From JAEYZS01 sp964469265 (GTDB lineage Bacteria; Bdellovibrionota; Bdellovibrionia; Bdellovibrionales; JAEYZS01), in NCBI GenBank assembly GCA_964469265.1, contig CAYXYF010000009.1, positions 7,409 through 71,408 on the forward strand: a stretch of 64,000 nt of DNA. Direction: 5' to 3'. Of the stretch, positions 35,236-43,911 are shown piece by piece (position 1 is the stretch's first letter; every line of letters starts with the position of its first letter). A program made the translations under genes and the position numbers. The notes beneath the pieces were generated by a model that saw only the letters and a program-made list of their open reading frames with translations, did no database searches and was not told the origin of the DNA.

Positions 35236-36783
35236 ATGATCAGAGCTCTTGTTATGCGCTCACTAGATAGAGTTGAGCGAGTGGGAAACAAGCTTCCAGA
35301 TCCTGCGACGATGTTCGTTATCCTAACTTTTGCGGTCGTGTTTTTATCATGGCTCTTTTCAATCGTCGGCGTTTCCGCCCTTCACCCTGCAAATGGAAAT
35401 ACTATTGTAATTGATAGCCTCTTATCGAGCGATAATATCCGCCGTATGTTTACCGATATGGTGAAGAACTTCGCAAGCTTCCCACCACTTGGACTTGTTC
35501 TCGTCACTGTTGTAGGTATCGGTGTGGCAGAGCGATCAGGGCTTATTGACTCTGCGCTTAAACGCCTTGTGACAGCAGTGCCTAAAAGTTTTCTGTCTGC
35601 AACTTTAGTTTTCGGCGGGATCATGAGTAATATGGCTGCTGATGCTGGCTATATAGTCTTAACTCCCCTCGGAGCGATGCTTTTTGCAGGCTTCGGCAGA
35701 CACCCCCTTGCTGGCCTTGCAGCGGCATTTGCAGGAGTTTCTGGCGGATTTAGCGCGAACTTACTCTTAACTTCCCTTGATCCGCTTTTAAGTGGAATAT
35801 CAACAACGTCAGCACAGATTCTTGATACGAGCTATGTTGTGGATGCTACTGCCAACTATTACTTTATGATTGTTTCAACTTTGGTCCTTGTGGCAGTGGG
35901 AACCTTCGTCACTGAGAAAATTGTCGAGCCAAGGCTCGGCCCGTGGAAACCTAAGGACGTGAGCGAGGACTCCAGTCTCAAGTCAGTTTCTGCTCAAGAA
36001 GATAAAGGTTTAATTGCTGCCGGAATTACTTTCGTACTTTTTTCAATTGGAGTGTTCTTCTTAGCATACCCAGAAGCTGCGCCCCTAAGAGAAGAAAATG
36101 GAAATTTAAAACCATTTTATGAAAGCTTAGTGCCTCTTATTATGCTGGGCTTCTTACTTTGTGGACTCGCTTACGGTGTAGTTGCAAAGACAATTCGAAA
36201 CGACAAAGACGCCGTAAGGATGTCTTCTGAGTATATGTCCACCATGGGTGCTTATATCGTTCTTGCATTTGTTGCTGCACAATTTATTGCTTACTTTTCT
36301 TGGTCGAATATGGGAATCGTAACCGCCATTAAAGGTGCAAACTTCTTAGAGTACATTGGGCTTAAAGGTCTTCCTCTAATGATTGGCTTTATGATTGTTG
36401 CTGGTATCATTAACTTATTTATCGGCAGCGCATCTGCAAAATGGGCGATAATGGGGCCCGTCTTTATTCCGATGTTTATGTTAATGGGATACTCTCCTGA
36501 GTTGATTCAAAACGTTTACCGTATCGGAGACTCAGTAACGAATATCATTTCGCCGCTTCTTCCATACTTCCCAATCATCATCGCTTTTGCAAAAAAGTAT
36601 GATAATAATATTGGTCTCGGAACTTTGATATCGACGATGCTTCCTTACTCTGTTGCATTCTCAATGTTTTGGACATTAATGCTAGCTATATGGATGATCT
36701 TTGGTATTCCAATGGGACTTGAAGTTCCAATGTACTATGATCCATCTATTTTAAATCAAGCACCAGTGACACCTGGTCAGTAA
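35236..36783 (+). CDS. AbgT-family transporter
   Basis: The start is ATG 35236, with AGGGGGA 5 nt upstream; an in-frame ATG 12 codons earlier lacks a ribosome site. The product is 515 residues with about 12-13 membrane helices. Family features include GNKLPDPATMF near the N terminus, the Gly/Ser-rich hairpin GVSGGFSANLLLTSLDPLL, and INLFIGSASAKWAIMGPVFIP near the C terminus. AbgT proteins move p-aminobenzoyl-glutamate or export antimetabolites such as sulfonamides using the proton gradient. Upstream is a terminator; no partner gene. Confidence 0.9.
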   Translation: MIRALVMRSLDRVERVGNKLPDPATMFVILTFAVVFLSWLFSIVGVSALHPANGNTIVIDSLLSSDNIRRMFTDMVKNFASFPPLGLVLVTVVGIGVAERSGLIDSALKRLVTAVPKSFLSATLVFGGIMSNMAADAGYIVLTPLGAMLFAGFGRHPLAGLAAAFAGVSGGFSANLLLTSLDPLLSGISTTSAQILDTSYVVDATANYYFMIVSTLVLVAVGTFVTEKIVEPRLGPWKPKDVSEDSSLKSVSAQEDKGLIAAGITFVLFSIGVFFLAYPEAAPLREENGNLKPFYESLVPLIMLGFLLCGLAYGVVAKTIRNDKDAVRMSSEYMSTMGAYIVLAFVAAQFIAYFSWSNMGIVTAIKGANFLEYIGLKGLPLMIGFMIVAGIINLFIGSASAKWAIMGPVFIPMFMLMGYSPELIQNVYRIGDSVTNIISPLLPYFPIIIAFAKKYDNNIGLGTLISTMLPYSVAFSMFWTLMLAIWMIFGIPMGLEVPMYYDPSILNQAPVTPGQ

Positions 36784-36788
36784 ATAAA

Positions 36789-37868
36789 TTAATCTTGGGG
36801 ATCCAGTAGATTTAACTGATCCCCAGGTCTTCTGAATAAAGCTGTTGTTACGGGTCTGCGAAATTTATTGAGACCATACTTTTTAGAAAAGACTTTAAAA
36901 ACTTGTTCAATATTATCTGCTTTCTCTCCAACTCCCCTCATTCTTGTTTCAAATGAAGCATCATAGAGTTTTCCGCCCCTCAGGTCCCGAACGTAATTCA
37001 AGACACGATCCGCTTTTTCAGGGTAATTGGCATTAATCCATTCGGAGAAAATATCTTTTACAGAGTAAGGTAGTCTCATTACAGTATAAGCAGCGCCCTG
37101 AACACCTACGTTTGCACAGGCCTTTAAAATCGCAGGCATCTCATGATCGGTGAGCCCTGGAACCACGGGTGCGACCATAACATTTGTAGGAACTCCTGCT
37201 TCGGTCAAAAGTTTTAAAGCTTTCAACCGCGCTTGAGGTGTAGAGGTCCTCGGCTCTAGTGTGCGCGCAAGTTTAGCATCCAAACTTGTCACAGATAAAG
37301 AAACTGAAACTAAGTTCTTCTTTGCCATCTCTTTTAAAATATCCAAATCACGGGTGACTAAAAAATTTTTTGTTACAATGTTTACTGGGTTATTGAACTC
37401 ATTAAATACCTCTAAACACTTTCGAGTGATTTCAAATTCTCTCTCTAGGGGTTGGTAGCAATCGGTAATACCTGCCATAAAAATCGGTGCAGGCTTCCAG
37501 CTCTTTGACATAAACTTTTTCCGAAGAAGCTCAGGAGCTTTCTTTTTAACAAATATTTTTGATTCAAAATCCAGTCCCGCAGAAAAACCCAGATACTCAT
37601 GGGTAGGACGCGCATAACAGTAAACACATCCATGTTCACATCCGCGGTAGGGGTTTAACGTAAAGCTAAATCCTAAATCGGGACTGTCATTACTGGTAAC
37701 AATGGATTTTGTCGTATCCTCATAGACTTGAGTTTTTAGATTGTTAACATCATCCGCGTCGATCCACTCGTAATGAGAGAGGTCTTCTTCATAGCTCTGT
37801 TTTTCAAATCGACCAACCTGGTTACTCTGAGACGAGCGACCAGAAGTCTTTATAAATGGATTTTTCAT
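36789..37868 (-). CDS. PA0069-family radical SAM protein
   Basis: A 359-residue enzyme. The radical SAM cluster motif CEHGCVYC lies at about residues 78-85 (NPYRGCEHGCVYCYARPTHEY), followed by TDCYQPLEREFEITR and SVTSLDAKLARTLEPR, typical of the PA0069 group related to spore photoproduct lyase. The substrate is unknown. A GGGGATC/GATCCCC hairpin (36797-36824) lies inside its last codons, next to the converging AbgT gene, and may terminate both. Confidence 0.88.
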   Translation of the reverse strand: MKNPFIKTSGRSSQSNQVGRFEKQSYEEDLSHYEWIDADDVNNLKTQVYEDTTKSIVTSNDSPDLGFSFTLNPYRGCEHGCVYCYARPTHEYLGFSAGLDFESKIFVKKKAPELLRKKFMSKSWKPAPIFMAGITDCYQPLEREFEITRKCLEVFNEFNNPVNIVTKNFLVTRDLDILKEMAKKNLVSVSLSVTSLDAKLARTLEPRTSTPQARLKALKLLTEAGVPTNVMVAPVVPGLTDHEMPAILKACANVGVQGAAYTVMRLPYSVKDIFSEWINANYPEKADRVLNYVRDLRGGKLYDASFETRMRGVGEKADNIEQVFKVFSKKYGLNKFRRPVTTALFRRPGDQLNLLDPQD

Positions 37869-37937
37869 AATTTTTATACGCTTGCTAGTATCAGAATCTT
37901 CAGTAGTAAAAATACAAACAAAAGTTTTCCCATCGGG

Positions 37938-38528
37938 TTAATACCTAATTAAACCCAAATAAATTCCAGAGATTTTGAATTCTCGATCTCGGTCAACAAT
38001 TATAGGTTTAAACTCAGGATTTGCAGAATGAAGCTCGACTCGGTTTCTTTTTTTATAAAAACGCTTAATCGTTGCTTCATAATCCAGCTCTGCTACAACG
38101 ATGTCTCCGTTGTTTGCAGTCTGTTGCTCTCGTATTATCACATAGTCGCCATCTAAAATTCCTTCCCCAATCATAGATTGTCCTGAAACTTGTAAAGCAA
38201 AGTAGGAGCCGGGGCCCTTTAGCATTGCTAAGGGTACTTCTATTCGTTCATCAAATTTTTTGTGCTCTAACGGAGCTCCGGCTGCCACTTTACCTAATAG
38301 GGGAATTAGATTTCCTTCTTCATGAAGGATTAGGCCATGTGATAAATACCTCTCTTTCGTTATGTACCCTTTAGCAATAAGTGCATCAATGTAATGTTGA
38401 ACGGAGGACTTCCCAGAGAATCCAAAGTTTTTGGCGATGACCTCATAAGTGGGAGGAAAACCATACCTGTGTTGGTATTTCTTAAGGAAGTCGAAAACTT
38501 TTTTTTGATTCTCTGTTAAGTTCTGCAT
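37938..38528 (-). CDS. lexA: LexA repressor
   Basis: I start at ATG 38528 because the 17 extra codons of the longer frame coincide with the operator boxes. The product is 196 residues. The N-terminal winged helix (2-65) is followed by a linker with the autocleavage site Ala83-Gly84 (VAAG) and a serine peptidase domain with Ser118 (SGQSM) and Lys155 (EATIKRF). It represses SOS genes until RecA-stimulated self-cleavage. The recognition helix (SGKSSVQHYIDALI) differs from E. coli, consistent with a different operator. Confidence 0.95.
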   Translation of the reverse strand: MQNLTENQKKVFDFLKKYQHRYGFPPTYEVIAKNFGFSGKSSVQHYIDALIAKGYITKERYLSHGLILHEEGNLIPLLGKVAAGAPLEHKKFDERIEVPLAMLKGPGSYFALQVSGQSMIGEGILDGDYVIIREQQTANNGDIVVAELDYEATIKRFYKKRNRVELHSANPEFKPIIVDRDREFKISGIYLGLIRY

Positions 38529-38529
38529 A

Positions 38530-38576
38530 CCGTACAAACCTCGTACTTGAGATAGTACCGTACATTTCCCGTACTT
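38530..38576 (-). promoter_or_regulatory. Tandem LexA-operator candidates (autoregulation)
   Basis: Two near-identical 19-bp boxes on the minus strand, AAGTACGGGAAATGTACGG (38576-38558) and AAGTACGAGGTTTGTACGG (38548-38530), are spaced 28 bp start to start. Both fit GTAC-N7-GTAC. The second contains the GAGG ribosome site and ends 1 nt from the lexA start codon, so occupancy would block initiation. Confidence 0.6.
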
Positions 38577-38625
38577 CAAGAATTTTTTTAAAAATTTTTA
38601 CGACGCAGGACCTATACCTAAAAAC

Positions 38626-39144
38626 TTAAGTATAATCGCTATCTTGCTCTTCTATTAAAACTTTAAGCGCCGAGAGATGGCGTTTAGAAGTCGGAATTAA
38701 CTCATTCACTATAACATTTCTCTCTTCTTCATTGAGGTTATAATCAAGAGCTTCGTTGTAGAGCTTTATCCCATGCTCCTCGCCTTCTAATAACGCCTTT
38801 AATGCCACTGTACTTCCTAAAAGTTTTGCCGCGCCCACAATTGTTGACACTGCAACTCCCCAAGGACCAGAGTCTTCTTCTGCAGAATACATTGAATGTT
38901 CAACTAACTCTTTGAGTCTCGCCACGCTTCGATCATGTTCATCACGGATCGCTGATAAACGAAAGCGATCATGTTTTTCTTCAATAGTGGGGATCACTTG
39001 TTCATAAGCTTCCACTGCACTGATCTCACCTCTAATGATTTTATTTAAAAAAGCTGTCTTTTGTTCATCGATAAAGTTTCCGTAGACCTTATCGAAATCT
39101 TTAGGAACCTGTCCTGTAATTGGTGTGATGAATGTGTCTTGCAT
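38626..39144 (-). CDS. DUF2383 four-helix protein
   Basis: The start is ATG 39144, preceded by GAGGAGG; the upstream in-frame codons give an implausible aromatic-rich leader. The product is 172 residues of helices with ferritin-like spacing of Glu and His (EAYEQVIPTIEEKHDRFRL, AIRDEHDRSVARL, ALLEGEEHGIKLYNEAL). DUF2383 (PA2169 family) proteins are four-helix bundles, sometimes stress- or biofilm-associated, with possible metal binding. It is monocistronic. Confidence 0.75.
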   Translation of the reverse strand: MQDTFITPITGQVPKDFDKVYGNFIDEQKTAFLNKIIRGEISAVEAYEQVIPTIEEKHDRFRLSAIRDEHDRSVARLKELVEHSMYSAEEDSGPWGVAVSTIVGAAKLLGSTVALKALLEGEEHGIKLYNEALDYNLNEEERNVIVNELIPTSKRHLSALKVLIEEQDSDYT

Positions 39145-39382
39145 ATCGCCTCCTCGTTTTTTCTTAAAAAACAAATTTATTAAAAAGGGAGCAAAAAAAA
39201 GACCAGGATCATCACAAAAATAAAACGCTCTTACCAAACAAAAAGGGTAAATTTCCGTCTCATATTACAGTTTCGCCTCAATAGTTTAGATTATCGAACA
39301 GAGTAAGAAATAAGATCATGTGAGACGGCATGGCAATTGCTCATTAATAATTGCAGGTCGGCATAAAACCGAGGAGCAGACT

Positions 39383-39667
39383 ATGAACAAAACCACACAA
39401 GTCACTGAAAATAATTACACCGAAATAAAACCAGACATCGTCGATGATTTTTACCACAACAATTCAGATGAGTTTGAATGGGACAACAGTGACGACAGCT
39501 ATTTTGATTTTGCGGATGTCATTCGAGATCAAGCAGGAGAAAAGGATCATGGAAAAAATAAAAACTCAACGAACAGAAGAGACGACGGATCAGAGCTTCC
39601 TGATCCCGTCTACGACGATTATAAAATCTATACTCCCGATGATGAAGATGAGAAAGATGTTAATTAA
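39383..39667 (+). CDS. Small acidic protein
   Basis: A 94-residue protein from ATG 39383, with GAGGAG 7-9 nt upstream. It is highly acidic (runs such as DEFEWDNSDDSYFDF and PDDEDEKD), has no signal peptide or hydrophobic segment, and is probably disordered. A GCAATT/AATTGC hairpin (39333-39354) lies just before the ribosome site. Function unknown. It overlaps the converging gene by 4 nt. Confidence 0.55.
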   Translation: MNKTTQVTENNYTEIKPDIVDDFYHNNSDEFEWDNSDDSYFDFADVIRDQAGEKDHGKNKNSTNRRDDGSELPDPVYDDYKIYTPDDEDEKDVN

Positions 39668-41040
39668 TTCGACGGCTTTTGGGAAGCCCGAGGATCTAAA
39701 GAATGCGTAGATCGCTTTATTCGGATTGCTTTTCCAACAGATCTTAAACCTGATGCCCCTAGTGCAGTTGCAATCACCTCAATATTTCGGTTTTGTATTC
39801 TTTCACCGAGCGAGTGCAAATCTTCGCTGGACTTAGGGTCGAACCGTCCGAGTACGCGGTAACTTGCTTCTTGCACATGTTTTTGCTCGTTAAACGAAAG
39901 AACACCGCCAGCAGCAAGACCCATCACTGCAGTATAAGAAATCGGAACAAAAACCGAGGCCACCATGACTGGCGCAAATATCCCAACGTCAAAGCCTAAG
40001 CCTTTAGCGTCAGCAAGATGTTTTAAATCCCGCGCAACCCCACAGTACTCATTTTTTTCAAGAAGCGTTTCTTGAATTTCGTCTCTGTAATTTAGAATTC
40101 TAAGAAGGTCCTTATGAAGCGTTCCAGTTCCGATTGAGGATGTTACTTCATCTAGCCATTTTTCTTCTTCGTCAATTGACGCTAACATTTGATCAGCTGC
40201 AGAGGCGACCTCTTTTTTTTCCGGATTTAAATTTTTCACAAACTGAAGAATCGGATATCTTGCCATAATATCGGTATAGAATAACAAATGGGCTTGTCGG
40301 GCTTCCTTAACGGTTTGAGTAGCGAGATGACTATTTTTATAGTTTCGCGGATTCGGTTGGGTTGCCGCATCTTCTGAGGCCGCTTTATAGTAGTAATCGA
40401 GAGTTTCCTGTCCTCGCACCCTTTCCTCTGGAGTAAAACTACTCCAACGCTTCTTTTTGAAAACTCCGTAACTTCGCTGCGGCCAATTCAAAATGGAGAC
40501 ATCATCTCTTATTCCGCTTAAGAACCCCTCAGGATAAGATAAAAGCAGATGGCTACGGGCATCGACAATGAGATTATTAAATTTATAATTGTCTCCCACA
40601 CCGAGCATTTCTTTGGTCTGAGAATCAATTTTGATGCAATCGTTACCACTTTTAGTGTTTAAACACTTTTTTACTTCTTGGATTTTTTGTCTTTCTCTGG
40701 CAATTCGCGCTTTAATCTTTTCTTTAGCGGATTGGAAAAACGTATTTAGATCTGCACCACCAGCGGTCTCTTTTGGCAAATGCCTCATATAAATATTTAA
40801 ACCAGCTGTTTCTTCATCATTTGATTTGGCGGTAACAATTAATCCCTTTTCCATATCCACAAGGACACAAGCATCGACGTATGGATGCTTAGATGGTTCA
40901 GTGGCCTTCATCATGAGCTCTGAAAACCCTTCCATCAGTCGTGGCACAAACTCGCCCACGGGGTTATAACCCAAGAGGTTGCAATCCCGTCCAAAAGCTA
41001 TGGAAGGTATAAATAGCATAAGAAATACGATATATCTCAT
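39664..41040 (-). CDS. Secreted or membrane-anchored protein of unknown function
   Basis: A 458-residue protein with a signal peptide (RYIVFLMLFIPSIAFG) and a hydrophobic segment at about residues 375-400 (FAPVMVASVFVPISYTAVMGLAAGG) near the C terminus. The central part is helical and charged, with a few Cys residues. I recognise no family. The C-terminal segment may anchor the protein or fold as a hairpin. It lies beside a cluster of three secreted paralogues. Confidence 0.6.
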   Translation of the reverse strand: MRYIVFLMLFIPSIAFGRDCNLLGYNPVGEFVPRLMEGFSELMMKATEPSKHPYVDACVLVDMEKGLIVTAKSNDEETAGLNIYMRHLPKETAGGADLNTFFQSAKEKIKARIARERQKIQEVKKCLNTKSGNDCIKIDSQTKEMLGVGDNYKFNNLIVDARSHLLLSYPEGFLSGIRDDVSILNWPQRSYGVFKKKRWSSFTPEERVRGQETLDYYYKAASEDAATQPNPRNYKNSHLATQTVKEARQAHLLFYTDIMARYPILQFVKNLNPEKKEVASAADQMLASIDEEEKWLDEVTSSIGTGTLHKDLLRILNYRDEIQETLLEKNEYCGVARDLKHLADAKGLGFDVGIFAPVMVASVFVPISYTAVMGLAAGGVLSFNEQKHVQEASYRVLGRFDPKSSEDLHSLGERIQNRNIEVIATALGASGLRSVGKAIRIKRSTHSLDPRASQKPSN

Positions 41041-41104
41041 CGCATTTCTTATCGGATTTATTGATGATGAACGATAGAAATCCTAGCTCGACAAATGTCT
41101 GTTT

Positions 41105-41671
41105 CTAGCGGATGCCCTGAGACTCCACTGTCTGGTATCTGCGAAGGAGAGATTTTTTTGAGTCGTAGTAGTCGTCCATTATCAAAGATTTATAATAGTT
41201 TGAAAATCGTGTAGATAGATCATCTGTTATACCTTGGTCTGGTATTAAGTGTTTAATATAGACCGTACCATCACGAGTGCGCTTGACCGAGACCGAATCT
41301 TGAACAAAAGACTTAAATGCAGAGTCGTTAACATCTATCTTTTCTAACTTGGTTTCTAGAAATGTGACGCGTTTTTTTCTAAAAAAGTCCACTCTGAGTT
41401 GTGCATCAATTTGGCTTCCGTTATCAAAACTATCTCGTACAATTCGGTTAACAGACCCAGAATGAGCAACTCTTGGATCAAGATGAAACCTCGAAAACAT
41501 TTGTTTTATTTGTTTTGAAACAGGTAAATCGACCGTTCTAAGAGTTTGCTGGGATTTTGAAACTGTCGCACCCTCGTTTTTAAACAATACTTCAAGGGCC
41601 TTTGCTTTAAGGCTGGCGTGAGCCGGCAAAGTCATTGTCGTGATAAGAGATAAGATAATATATTTATACAT
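41105..41671 (-). CDS. Secreted protein, tandem paralogue 3
   Basis: From ATG 41671, preceded by AAAGGAC; earlier in-frame ATGs lie inside the upstream gene's end. The product is 188 residues with a signal peptide (YKYIILSLITTMTLPAHAS). It shares the layout of the two upstream neighbours: mature N-terminal polar stretch, a beta region (RVTFLETKLEKIDV), and a short C-terminal R-x-x-x-V-E...IR end. The three look like diverged duplicates. Function unknown. Confidence 0.55.
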   Translation of the reverse strand: MYKYIILSLITTMTLPAHASLKAKALEVLFKNEGATVSKSQQTLRTVDLPVSKQIKQMFSRFHLDPRVAHSGSVNRIVRDSFDNGSQIDAQLRVDFFRKKRVTFLETKLEKIDVNDSAFKSFVQDSVSVKRTRDGTVYIKHLIPDQGITDDLSTRFSNYYKSLIMDDYYDSKKSLLRRYQTVESQGIR

Positions 41672-41681
41672 AAAAAGTCCT

Positions 41682-42296
41682 TTACCTTGCGCCTGCGTTT
41701 GGCGCTTCATATACACTTCGTCTTGTTAAGAATGGTCGTAGTTTTGAACTATTGCCGCTATCGAGGGAAACACGTAGCACACCATCGACAAGCTTTTTAA
41801 TTCCTCGGTAACTGTCATGATCAATTCTATTTAAAGAACTGACTTCAATGTTTAAAAGCAGGCTGTCGCCAGTTTCGGAATATTTAACAATGCGTTTCGA
41901 ACTGAAGTGGCCGACAATATCCCAATCTGAATTTTTGACCATTGCCTTCACCCTGTTTCGAGTCACATGGTCCACTCCTCTAATATCTAATGAGAGCATC
42001 ATGTTTTTATCTAATGTTTCTAAATTTTGAGAGACTGAAGCTCTAAAATAAAGATTTTCATTTTGCAGCTGTGATGTAGGTCTTGCAAAGACCATATCAA
42101 TTTCGCCAGATTTTTCATTGAATAATCTTTGACGTGATCTTGCAAGAGCATCTGAAACATCTAACTCTGATAACAACGGTGCGTTTTTCTTATGCGAAGA
42201 GCTCAGCGCCGCTCGCAACGCTCGTGAAGTAACACCTGCTTCTGCGATAATTGAAACAAATAATGAAAATACTAAAGGTAGGCTGAAATATCTCAT
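41682..42296 (-). CDS. Secreted protein, tandem paralogue 2
   Basis: A 204-residue protein with a signal peptide (RYFSLPLVFSLFVSIIAEA). Its ATG overlaps the stop of paralogue 1 (ATGA). The beta-rich middle (LQNENLYFRASVSQ...LSLDIRGVDHVTRNRV) matches the corresponding part of paralogue 1, and the C terminus LTRRSVYEAPNAGAR parallels ATRKSVYGIEGAR there. No known family is recognised. Confidence 0.55.
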   Translation of the reverse strand: MRYFSLPLVFSLFVSIIAEAGVTSRALRAALSSSHKKNAPLLSELDVSDALARSRQRLFNEKSGEIDMVFARPTSQLQNENLYFRASVSQNLETLDKNMMLSLDIRGVDHVTRNRVKAMVKNSDWDIVGHFSSKRIVKYSETGDSLLLNIEVSSLNRIDHDSYRGIKKLVDGVLRVSLDSGNSSKLRPFLTRRSVYEAPNAGAR

Positions 42297-42868
42297 CTTG
42301 CACCTTCAATTCCATAGACGCTTTTTCTTGTTGCGATGACTTCGTTGACCATATTTTTGCTAGCATCAGTTCTTCTAAAAAAGTCAGCAAGCTTCTCTCC
42401 AATATCGTCCAAACGTTTATCTAACTGATTTGTGTTTTTTAAATCCTTTAAGAGATTGATCTCAAGGGATTTAGAGCCTGTGTTGAACCGTACAATGCCA
42501 GAATCGTGCAAATGCCTTGCGAGTAATCTGATTTCATCATCAGAGTAGCCATCAAGCTCTATTCTTAAATAATAATTTCTAAGACCGTTGTCGTAATAAC
42601 CTGTGACGCCTCTGATTTCGGCATAACCACTTTGTCTTGTGAAAGCGACCTTTTCAAAAGTGTCATTTTTAAAAACTCTGTGTAACAATCCGCGATTTCG
42701 ATTGTCCTCAACAAAGTCCAGACCGTCGATAATCTTAAGCTTAAGGGACCTAGGGGACTCGTGAGTTGAATTGACTACCTTTGCTGTCCTTCCCAAGAGA
42801 TTGAGTTTTCCAGCAAATGCCCCGTCTGCGACAAGTAATACTGCTAATGCTATGATTAAAGACTTCAT
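42293..42868 (-). CDS. Secreted protein, tandem paralogue 1
   Basis: From ATG 42868, with GAAGGAG upstream; the product is 191 residues with a signal peptide (KSLIIALAVLLVADGAFAG). A beta region (YAEIRGVTGYYDNGLRNYYL) is followed by a helix and the ATRKSVYGIEGAR C terminus. It is first of the three-gene set. Upstream (42869-43095) lies a divergent region with two CAACTGTTG palindromes 11 nt apart (43033-43041 and 43044-43052), possibly an operator. Confidence 0.55.
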   Translation of the reverse strand: MKSLIIALAVLLVADGAFAGKLNLLGRTAKVVNSTHESPRSLKLKIIDGLDFVEDNRNRGLLHRVFKNDTFEKVAFTRQSGYAEIRGVTGYYDNGLRNYYLRIELDGYSDDEIRLLARHLHDSGIVRFNTGSKSLEINLLKDLKNTNQLDKRLDDIGEKLADFFRRTDASKNMVNEVIATRKSVYGIEGAR

Positions 42869-43095
42869 TGTTTCTCCTTCTTCCTTTTGCTCCATCTTTA
42901 CTTAATGCCATTTTAAGACCAGCAACTGAAACATCGATATTTTTGAGAAGAAAGATCTGGGATTATGAAAATGAAAACACGGGTGTTTAAGAAGTACAGT
43001 GTTTGATCGCGTGGCAAACCAAAAACGTCACTCAACTGTTGCACAACTGTTGTTGTTTCAAAAAAAGCGTATCATTTTGAGACACTAAAGATACG

Positions 43096-43869
43096 ATGGC
43101 CCAAGTGTTGCTTTTTAATACACTCAAGGGGATGAGAATCGATATAGCGACACTTAACAAAAACTATCTTTACATGTGTCTGATAGTTTGTGGTTTTTTG
43201 CTGATTTCAGCTCGTGAAAAGCATGATATTCAGTACGTTAATACCATAAATGACTTTAAGACTCATACAAACAATCACATTCAGAATGTGACCCGTCTAG
43301 GTATGTATCTTTATCACCAACATAAGCACACTTACTTTAAAGATATTCCTGAACACATAGTGAGAGAAAAACTTTTGTACCATGACTTTGAGAAAGTAGC
43401 TCATCTTGAAGCTCTTCAACAATTTGGTTATACAAACGAGCGCAATTTTTCCGAGCGCCTCTATGATCTTTACGGAAGATCCATCGGAAATACCAATTTT
43501 AAAGCAAAAGCTCTTATCCAGGAACTTAATGAATACGCAGACAAGTTTGAATCCGAACTCTTGGCAAAACACAACCTGATTGATCAATCTCCGCGGAGCC
43601 TGTCTGTGATCGAGAAAATCCAAAGAATTGAAAGAGTGGCGGATCTCGTAGAACGCCAGATGAACCCCGTATCCCCTGAAGAATTCGGGGTGCGCGAGAT
43701 GAGAAGCGCAACACTATTTTTAAATAGTCAATTGGAAATGCAAATGGCCCGAGAGCTGACAAGAGCTTACCACCAGATAGTACGGCCAAACCCTCTAATC
43801 TACGTAGTAAAATCAAGTGTTTTAACCAAGACCTTACCCCGTGGCGCATGCTCTAGCTTATTTAATTAA
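43096..43869 (+). CDS. Membrane-anchored HD-like protein
   Basis: Up to 257 residues; ATG 43096 or 43132 could be the start. One hydrophobic segment (YMCLIVCGFLLIS) near the N terminus is followed by a helical domain with HD-type residues: His in NNHIQNVTRLGMYL, His-Asp in LLYHDFEKVAH, and Asp in IERVADLVER. The HD superfamily includes phosphohydrolases and cyclic nucleotide phosphodiesterases, but the match is remote. No neighbouring signalling gene supports a role. Confidence 0.45.
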   Translation: MAQVLLFNTLKGMRIDIATLNKNYLYMCLIVCGFLLISAREKHDIQYVNTINDFKTHTNNHIQNVTRLGMYLYHQHKHTYFKDIPEHIVREKLLYHDFEKVAHLEALQQFGYTNERNFSERLYDLYGRSIGNTNFKAKALIQELNEYADKFESELLAKHNLIDQSPRSLSVIEKIQRIERVADLVERQMNPVSPEEFGVREMRSATLFLNSQLEMQMARELTRAYHQIVRPNPLIYVVKSSVLTKTLPRGACSSLFN

Positions 43870-43911
43870 TATTGCTTTACCAGTTTAATATTAATAGCTA
43901 TAAATCCGTGC